64,000 nucleotides of DNA from NCBI RefSeq assembly GCF_001742745.1, contig NZ_MJAK01000003.1:62001-126000 (forward strand), given 5' to 3'. Positions 59,409 to 64,000 of the stretch are shown piece after piece (the stretch's first letter is position 1; each line of letters starts with the position of its first letter). The translations under genes and the position numbers were made by a program. Origin of the DNA: Curtobacterium sp. ER1/6. Its GTDB lineage: Bacteria > Actinomycetota > Actinomycetes > Actinomycetales > Microbacteriaceae. The notes beneath the pieces are model-generated. The model made no database searches, was not told where the DNA came from, and worked only from the letters and a program-made list of their open reading frames with translations.

Positions 59409-60908
59409 ATGCAGCAGACGACCTCCACCCCGACCCACCGCGCCACGACCCGCGAGTGGGCCTCCCTCGGGGTCCTCACCCTGGCCGTCGTGCTGCTCGC
59501 GATCGACGGGACCGTGCTTGCCCTCGCGGTCCCCGCGCTCACCGCCGACCTCGACCCCACGGCCACGCAGGTGCTCTGGATCGGGGACGTCTACTCGTTC
59601 GCCCTCGCCGGGCTGCTCGTCACGATGGGCAACGTGGCCGACCGCATCGGTCGGAAGCGCCTGCTCCTCGTCGGTTCGGTCGCGTTCGGCCTCGCCTCGG
59701 CCGGTGCGGCGTTCGCCCAGGGGCCGGAGGTGCTCATCGCCGCCCGCGCCCTGCTCGGCATCGCCGGCGCCACCCTGATGCCGTCGACGCTGTCGCTGGT
59801 CCGGGCGATCTTCCGCGACCCGCGGCAGCGCACCCGTGCCATCGCGGTGTGGTCGGCCGGTGCGACCGGTGGTGCCGCAGCGGGTCCGCTCGTCGGTGGG
59901 GCGCTGCTCGAGCACTTCTGGTGGGGCTCGGTCTTCCTCATCAACATCCCCGTCATCGTCGTGATCGTCGTCGCCGGCGCGTTCCTGCTGCCGGAGTCGA
60001 AGGGCGGCGCGCGGACGCCGATCGACCTGCTGTCGGCCGTGCTCTCGGTCGTGGCGATCGTCCCGCTCGTCTACGCCGTGAAGCACCTCGTCGGGCACGG
60101 CGCGGACTGGACGGTGCCGGTCGCGGCGCTCGTCGGCGTCGGTGCCGGGTGGTGGTTCGTCCGGCGCCAGCGCAGCCTGGCGACGCCGCTGATCGACCTG
60201 CAGCTGTTCCGGATCCCGGCCTTCGCCGGCGCGGTCGTCGCGAACTCGCTGTCGGTCTTCGCGCTGACCGGTCTCCTGTTCTTCTTCTCGCAGTACCTGC
60301 AGCTCGTCCGGGGCTTCTCCCCGCTGCTCGCGGGGGCGGCCGAGCTCCCGGCGACGGTCGCGTCGATCGCGGTCATCGCCGTGATCGGGCTGCTGACCCG
60401 GCACGTCGGCCCCGGGCGGTCGATCGGCCTGGGGCTCGCCGTGGCCGCGGTCGGCATGGCCGGGATGGCGTTCGCCGAGGGGCTGCCGACCTACGTCGGG
60501 ATCGCGATCGCCCTCGCGGTCGTCGGGCTCGGCGTCGGGGTGTCGATGACGCTGGCGACGGACGCGGTGGTCGCCGCGGCGCCCCGTGACCGCGCGGGTG
60601 CTGCGAGCGCGATCTCGGAGACCGGCTACGAGCTCGGCGTCGCGATGGGCATCGCGGTGCTCGGGTCCCTGCAGACGGCGTTCTACCGGGCGAACCTCGA
60701 CGCCGGTGCGCCGGACCGCGTCCGGGAGTCGCTCGCCAGTGCTGCGCAGGTGCTCGACCCGACGTCGCCGGTGTTCGCGCAGGCGCAGCACGCCTTCACC
60801 GGCGGCATGCAGCTCGCGTCGGTCTGCGCGGCGGTCCTGCTCGCGGTCGCGTCGGTCGTGGCGTTGCGGGTCATCCCGAACCGGCAGGATGGTCCGCGTG
60901 AGCACTGA
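59409..60908 (+). CDS. DHA2-type MFS drug efflux transporter (14 helices)
   Basis: A 499-residue transporter. DHA2 markers: LAIDGTVLALAVPALTADL in helix 1, GNVADRIGRKRLLL in loop 2-3, ARALLGIAGATLMPSTLSL and later long helices with little loop (14 in all). It exports toxic compounds with protons. Leaderless promoter at 59396-59401; ATG 59409. The stop overlaps the TetR start, so regulator and pump are co-expressed. Confidence 0.94.
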   Translation: MQQTTSTPTHRATTREWASLGVLTLAVVLLAIDGTVLALAVPALTADLDPTATQVLWIGDVYSFALAGLLVTMGNVADRIGRKRLLLVGSVAFGLASAGAAFAQGPEVLIAARALLGIAGATLMPSTLSLVRAIFRDPRQRTRAIAVWSAGATGGAAAGPLVGGALLEHFWWGSVFLINIPVIVVIVVAGAFLLPESKGGARTPIDLLSAVLSVVAIVPLVYAVKHLVGHGADWTVPVAALVGVGAGWWFVRRQRSLATPLIDLQLFRIPAFAGAVVANSLSVFALTGLLFFFSQYLQLVRGFSPLLAGAAELPATVASIAVIAVIGLLTRHVGPGRSIGLGLAVAAVGMAGMAFAEGLPTYVGIAIALAVVGLGVGVSMTLATDAVVAAAPRDRAGAASAISETGYELGVAMGIAVLGSLQTAFYRANLDAGAPDRVRESLASAAQVLDPTSPVFAQAQHAFTGGMQLASVCAAVLLAVASVVALRVIPNRQDGPREH

Positions 60909-61455
60909 CGGCACCCGCGACCGCGAACGCACCCGCTCGGCGGTGCTCGAGGCGGCGGAACGGCTGCTCGGTGAGCGCGGCACCCGGGTCAGCGTGGCTG
61001 AGGTGGCCGAGGCCGCCGGCGTCTCGAAGAGCGGCCTGCTGCACCACTTCCCGTCGAAGGACGCGCTGCTCGTGGCGGTCGCCGAGCACGGGCTGCAGAC
61101 CTTCGTCGACGAGGTGATGGGGCACGTCGACCTCGCCGAGAACCGGCCGGGCAAGGTGCTCCGCGCCTACGTCCGGACGCTCTGCGGCGGCAGTGAGCGC
61201 GCGATGGCGGTGTTCTCGCCGAACGCCCTGTGGGCGGGCCTGATGTCCGTACCGGGGATCGAGCCGGTGGTGGCGGCGGACGCCGAGCACTGGCGCACGC
61301 TGTTCGCCCGCGACGGCCTGCCCGAGGACCGCTCCCTCGTGGTGCGGCACGCCGCCGAGGGGCTGGCCGCCGCATCGGCGCTCCCGCCCTACCTCGACGC
61401 ACGGGAGCTCGCGGTCGCGCGGGATGCGCTCCTCGCGCTGGCCGAGCCCGCCTGA
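60898..61455 (+). CDS. TetR family regulator of the adjacent efflux gene
   Basis: A 185-residue TetR protein: DRERTRSAVLEAAERLLGERGTRVSVAEVAEAAGVSKSGLLHHFPSKDALLVAV is a canonical TetR HTH. The start is taken as GTG 60898 with AGGA upstream, inside the MFS 3' end; ATG 60889 is an alternative. It likely binds the perfect palindrome at 59378-59395, repressing the MFS gene until a drug binds. The gene pair is a self-contained resistance unit. Confidence 0.9.
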   Translation: MSTDGTRDRERTRSAVLEAAERLLGERGTRVSVAEVAEAAGVSKSGLLHHFPSKDALLVAVAEHGLQTFVDEVMGHVDLAENRPGKVLRAYVRTLCGGSERAMAVFSPNALWAGLMSVPGIEPVVAADAEHWRTLFARDGLPEDRSLVVRHAAEGLAAASALPPYLDARELAVARDALLALAEPA

Positions 61456-61549
61456 CCCCGCGAGACGCAACGGGAGCGACTGCTCGCAGCGCTACCGCAC
61501 TGCGAGGAACCGCCGACGTTGCGTTCCGCGGCACGGGCACGGGGACAGG

Positions 61550-62374
61550 TCAGCGCGAGAAGACGTCGTCCAGCGTGTACGTCGCCAGGTGGCGCTCCTC
61601 GAGCAGGGCGTGCAGCCGCGGCAGCGCCCCGATGGTGCCCGGGAAGTTCGCGTGCCCGATCACGATGTGCGCCGGCTGGAACCACTGCTCGGCGAACCCG
61701 ACGATCTGGTCCGGGGAGATGTCGCCCGAGTCCGCGAGCGTGCCGTACCAGAGCAGCGGGGTCGTGTAGCCGACCGCCGCCGCCGCACGGTCCACCCGGG
61801 CGTCGTGGTACCCGAAGGGCGGCCGGAAGTACGGGCGCGCATCGACGCCGAAGGTCCGCTCGAGGAACTCGTGGTTCCGGGTGAGCTCGTCCTGGATCGC
61901 CTGGTCGCTCAGCTTCGTCAGCGCCGGGTGGTCCCACGTGTGGTTGCCGAGCTGCACCTGCCCGGACTCGACGAGCGGGCGGAGCAGGTCGGCGTGCTCG
62001 GTCCACGCGGGCCGGTCGCCGTTCACGAAGAACGTCAGCCGCGTGCCGGTGGCGGCAGCGGAGCGGGCGTAGGCGGCGACGACGTCCGCGGACGCCCCGT
62101 CGTCGACCGTCCACGCGATCCCGGGGGTACCGGCGGGCAGGGCGGTCACGGTCCCCGCGGGCAGGGGGACGCGGGTGAGCGCGGGCCGCGTCGGTGTCGG
62201 TGTCGGTGTCGGGGTGGGGGTCGGCGTCCGCGTGGCGGTGGCCGTCGGGAGGGTGGTCGCCGAGGCGGTCCGCCCCGCGGGTCGGCTGCCCGTCGAGCAC
62301 GCGGCGAGCACCCCCGTCGCGAGGGCGCCGGTCGCGCCGGCGAGGAGTGCGCGTCGGGTGGTGCCGTGGTCCAT
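61550..62374 (-). CDS. Polysaccharide deacetylase lipoprotein (NodB domain)
   Basis: A 274-residue lipoprotein with a twin-arginine-like leader (MDHGTTRRALLAGATGALA) and a lipobox LAAC (about Cys26). A Pro-Thr repeat linker (about 48-63) leads to a NodB domain with TVDDG, NHTWDH and RPPFGYHD, holding the metal-binding Asp-His-His set and the catalytic Asp. The C-terminal His of motif 5 is in HIVIGHANFPG. Such enzymes deacetylate chitin, peptidoglycan or exopolysaccharide sugars at the surface. The gene is convergent with the TetR gene. Confidence 0.92.
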   Translation of the reverse strand: MDHGTTRRALLAGATGALATGVLAACSTGSRPAGRTASATTLPTATATRTPTPTPTPTPTPTRPALTRVPLPAGTVTALPAGTPGIAWTVDDGASADVVAAYARSAAATGTRLTFFVNGDRPAWTEHADLLRPLVESGQVQLGNHTWDHPALTKLSDQAIQDELTRNHEFLERTFGVDARPYFRPPFGYHDARVDRAAAAVGYTTPLLWYGTLADSGDISPDQIVGFAEQWFQPAHIVIGHANFPGTIGALPRLHALLEERHLATYTLDDVFSR

Positions 62375-62596
62375 CGGTCACAGCGTTGCCGAGCCCGAGG
62401 ATCCGCACATCGGCGGACGGGCTGACCTCCGGTGGCCGACCGGCCACCGGCGCGGACGGGAGGCCCGCCCCACCACCGCCGCCGCAGCGCGCTGCGGACG
62501 GGGCTGGGAACGCACCACGGGGCGGGCGCGTAGCGAGGAGGTCACGCGAGTCGTGCCTCCCGGCCGGCTCGGAAGCGACCACGAGAGGAACGCGAC

Positions 62597-63787
62597 GTGC
62601 GCGCACTGACCTGGCAGGGCACCGAGAAGGTGTCCGTCGAGACCGTCCCCGACCCGACCATCCAGGAGCCGACCGACGCGATCGTGCGGATCACCTCCAC
62701 GGCGATCTGCGGCTCCGACCTGCACCTGTACCGGGTCCTCGGCCCGTACATCGACAAGGGCGACGTCCTCGGCCACGAGCCGATGGGCATCGTCGAGGAG
62801 GTCGGCTCGGCCGTCACGAACCTCAAGGTCGGCGACCGCGTCGTCGTCCCGTTCAACATCTCGTGCGGGCACTGCTGGATGTGCCAGCACGGCTTCCAGT
62901 CGCAGTGCGAGACCACCCAGGTGAAGGAGTACGGCACCGGTGCCTCGCTCTTCGGGTACACGAAGATGTACGGCCAGGTCCCCGGCGGCCAGGCCGAGTA
63001 CCTGCGCGTGCCGCACGCCGACTACGGCCCCATCAAGGTGCCCGACACCGGTGCTGACGACCAGTGGCTCTTCATGAGCGACATCATCCCGACCGCGTGG
63101 CAGGCCGTGCAGTACGCCGAGGTCCCCGAGGGCGGCACGCTCGCGGTGCTCGGCCTCGGCCCGGTCGGCCAGTTCGCCGCGCGCATCGGCAAGCACCTGG
63201 GCTACCGCGTGCTCGCCGTCGACCCGGAGCAGGTCCGTCGCGACCTCGGCGCGAAGCACGGCATCGAGGTGTTCGACCTCGACGACGACATGGTGTCGAA
63301 GCTGATCGACCTGACCGACGGGCGCGGCCCGGACGGTGTCGTCGACGCGGTCGGCATGGAGGCGCACGGCAACCCCGTCGCCGGGTTCGCCCAGCGCGCG
63401 GCCGGGCTGCTGCCCGACAAGCTCGCGCAGAAGGCGATCGAGACCGCCGGCGTCGACCGGCTCGCAGCCGTGCACGCGGCGATCGACCTCGTCCGCCGTG
63501 GTGGCACGGTGTCGCTGTCCGGTGTCTACGGCGGCATGGCCGACCCGATGCCGATGATGACCCTGTTCGACAAGCAGATCACGATCCGCGAGGGACAGTG
63601 CAACGTCCGCCGCTGGGTCGACGACCTCATGCCGCTCGTGTCCGACCCCTCGGACCCGCTCGGCACCCTCGACCTGACCACCCACCGGGTGGCGCTCGAG
63701 GACGCCCCGCACATGTACTCCGTCTTCCAGAAGAAGGAGGACGGCTGCATCAAGGTCGTGCTCGACCCCTCGATGGCCGCGGCGTGA
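62597..63787 (+). CDS. Zinc-dependent dehydrogenase, glutathione-independent formaldehyde dehydrogenase type
   Basis: A 396-residue medium-chain dehydrogenase of the group with a long insertion (NVRRWVDDLMPLVSD near the end). Catalytic zinc ligands Cys38-Gly-Ser-Asp and GHEPMG (His60, Glu61) are present; the structural cysteines are partly kept (CGHCWMCQHGFQSQC). The nucleotide motif is LGLGPVGQFAARIG. The family includes formaldehyde dehydrogenases/dismutases and other alcohol dehydrogenases. GTG 62597 follows a GAGAGGA-type site by 8 nt. An epimerase-like gene follows 28 bp later. Confidence 0.9.
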   Translation: MRALTWQGTEKVSVETVPDPTIQEPTDAIVRITSTAICGSDLHLYRVLGPYIDKGDVLGHEPMGIVEEVGSAVTNLKVGDRVVVPFNISCGHCWMCQHGFQSQCETTQVKEYGTGASLFGYTKMYGQVPGGQAEYLRVPHADYGPIKVPDTGADDQWLFMSDIIPTAWQAVQYAEVPEGGTLAVLGLGPVGQFAARIGKHLGYRVLAVDPEQVRRDLGAKHGIEVFDLDDDMVSKLIDLTDGRGPDGVVDAVGMEAHGNPVAGFAQRAAGLLPDKLAQKAIETAGVDRLAAVHAAIDLVRRGGTVSLSGVYGGMADPMPMMTLFDKQITIREGQCNVRRWVDDLMPLVSDPSDPLGTLDLTTHRVALEDAPHMYSVFQKKEDGCIKVVLDPSMAAA

Positions 63788-63815
63788 CGGGCGACCGGTC
63801 GGGACTGGTGCGCTG

Positions 63816-64000
63816 ATGCGCGTCGTCGTGGTGGGTGCCACCGGCAACGTCGGCACCGCCGTGCTGCGGCGCCTCGCCGCGGCACGGCTCACCGGTGACG
63901 GCCGGGCGGGCGACGAGGACGGCCTGCAGGTCGTCGGCGTCGCCCGCCGCCTGCCCGACGCGCGCGTCGCACCGTACGACGTCGCCGAGTGGCGCGCCGT
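63816..64000 (+). CDS. NAD-dependent epimerase-like protein (5' part; runs off the window)
   Basis: The 61 visible residues begin MRVVVVGATGNVGTAVLRRL, an NAD-binding Rossmann motif (GxxGxxG), and continue GLQVVGVARRLPDARVAPYDVAEW. This is the N-terminus of an NmrA/epimerase-type protein. The upstream dehydrogenase gene may be co-transcribed. The rest lies outside the window. Confidence 0.85.
   Translation, partial: MRVVVVGATGNVGTAVLRRLAAARLTGDGRAGDEDGLQVVGVARRLPDARVAPYDVAEWRA

Overview
The window is a very GC-rich (roughly 70%), gene-dense actinobacterial chromosome segment. The mix of genes (AztABCD-type zinc uptake, a fused MnhA/B Mrp antiporter, Rpf/LysM and LytR-CpsA-Psr envelope proteins, GntR/MarR/TetR regulators with many leaderless promoters, an actinobacterial SOS box) fits Microbacteriaceae, most likely a Curtobacterium-like organism. 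That placement is inference from gene content and composition, not from a search.

Layout: 1-2.3 kb, 5' part of glgX, msrA and a small SOS-box gene; 2.5-8.2 kb, an aldo/keto reductase and a zinc ABC locus (aztB-aztD2-aztC-aztD on the minus strand, aztA divergent) with two Zur-box-like sites; 8.2-20.6 kb, cutC, an M81 peptidase, a secreted trypsin-like protease, SDRs, a glyoxalase, a Dabb protein, a DUF3800 protein, a PAP2 phosphatase, a drug-efflux MFS with a divergent MarR, a second MFS and an epimerase; 20.8-27.1 kb, the Mrp operon mnhA(B)CDEFG with 4-bp overlaps throughout; 27.2-32.2 kb, divergent SDRs, a GntR regulator, DedA, an SMP-30 lactonase and rlmC; 32.2-41.3 kb, an envelope and stress stretch (Rpf-LysM, two LCP proteins, regulators, an EEP-family protein, an SDR, TetR, DUF2795); 41.4-43.3 kb, thrE and a small membrane protein.

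The standout region is 43.3-47.5 kb. A visibly AT-richer island carries three genes: a C5-cytosine DNA methyltransferase (+), and a minus-strand pair, a ParB/Srx-like protein and a putative PD-(D/E)XK nuclease, which overlap by 4 bp. The island sits inside an OsmC-family gene and is bracketed by a perfect 389-bp direct repeat holding the last two thirds of osmC plus its hairpin terminator. The right-hand osmC is intact and the left-hand copy is a truncated remnant. This is the architecture of an insertion with long target duplication, known for restriction-modification units, and here it carries what looks like an undescribed ParB-associated restriction system.

47.6-64 kb holds a DUF805 protein, an alcohol dehydrogenase, a peptide ABC transporter operon (binding protein, two permeases, gamma-glutamyltransferase, fused double ATPase, GntR) in which the gamma-glutamyltransferase is broken by a small deletion, a lectin-M23 secreted peptidase, an AlkD-like protein, an MFS/TetR pair with a perfect operator, a polysaccharide deacetylase lipoprotein, a formaldehyde-dehydrogenase-like enzyme and the start of an epimerase.

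Across the window a family of sequence-conserved hairpins (20-21 bp stems built on GGACGGGAGGC) marks gene 3' ends. One of them forms the exact outer edge of the island's direct repeat.
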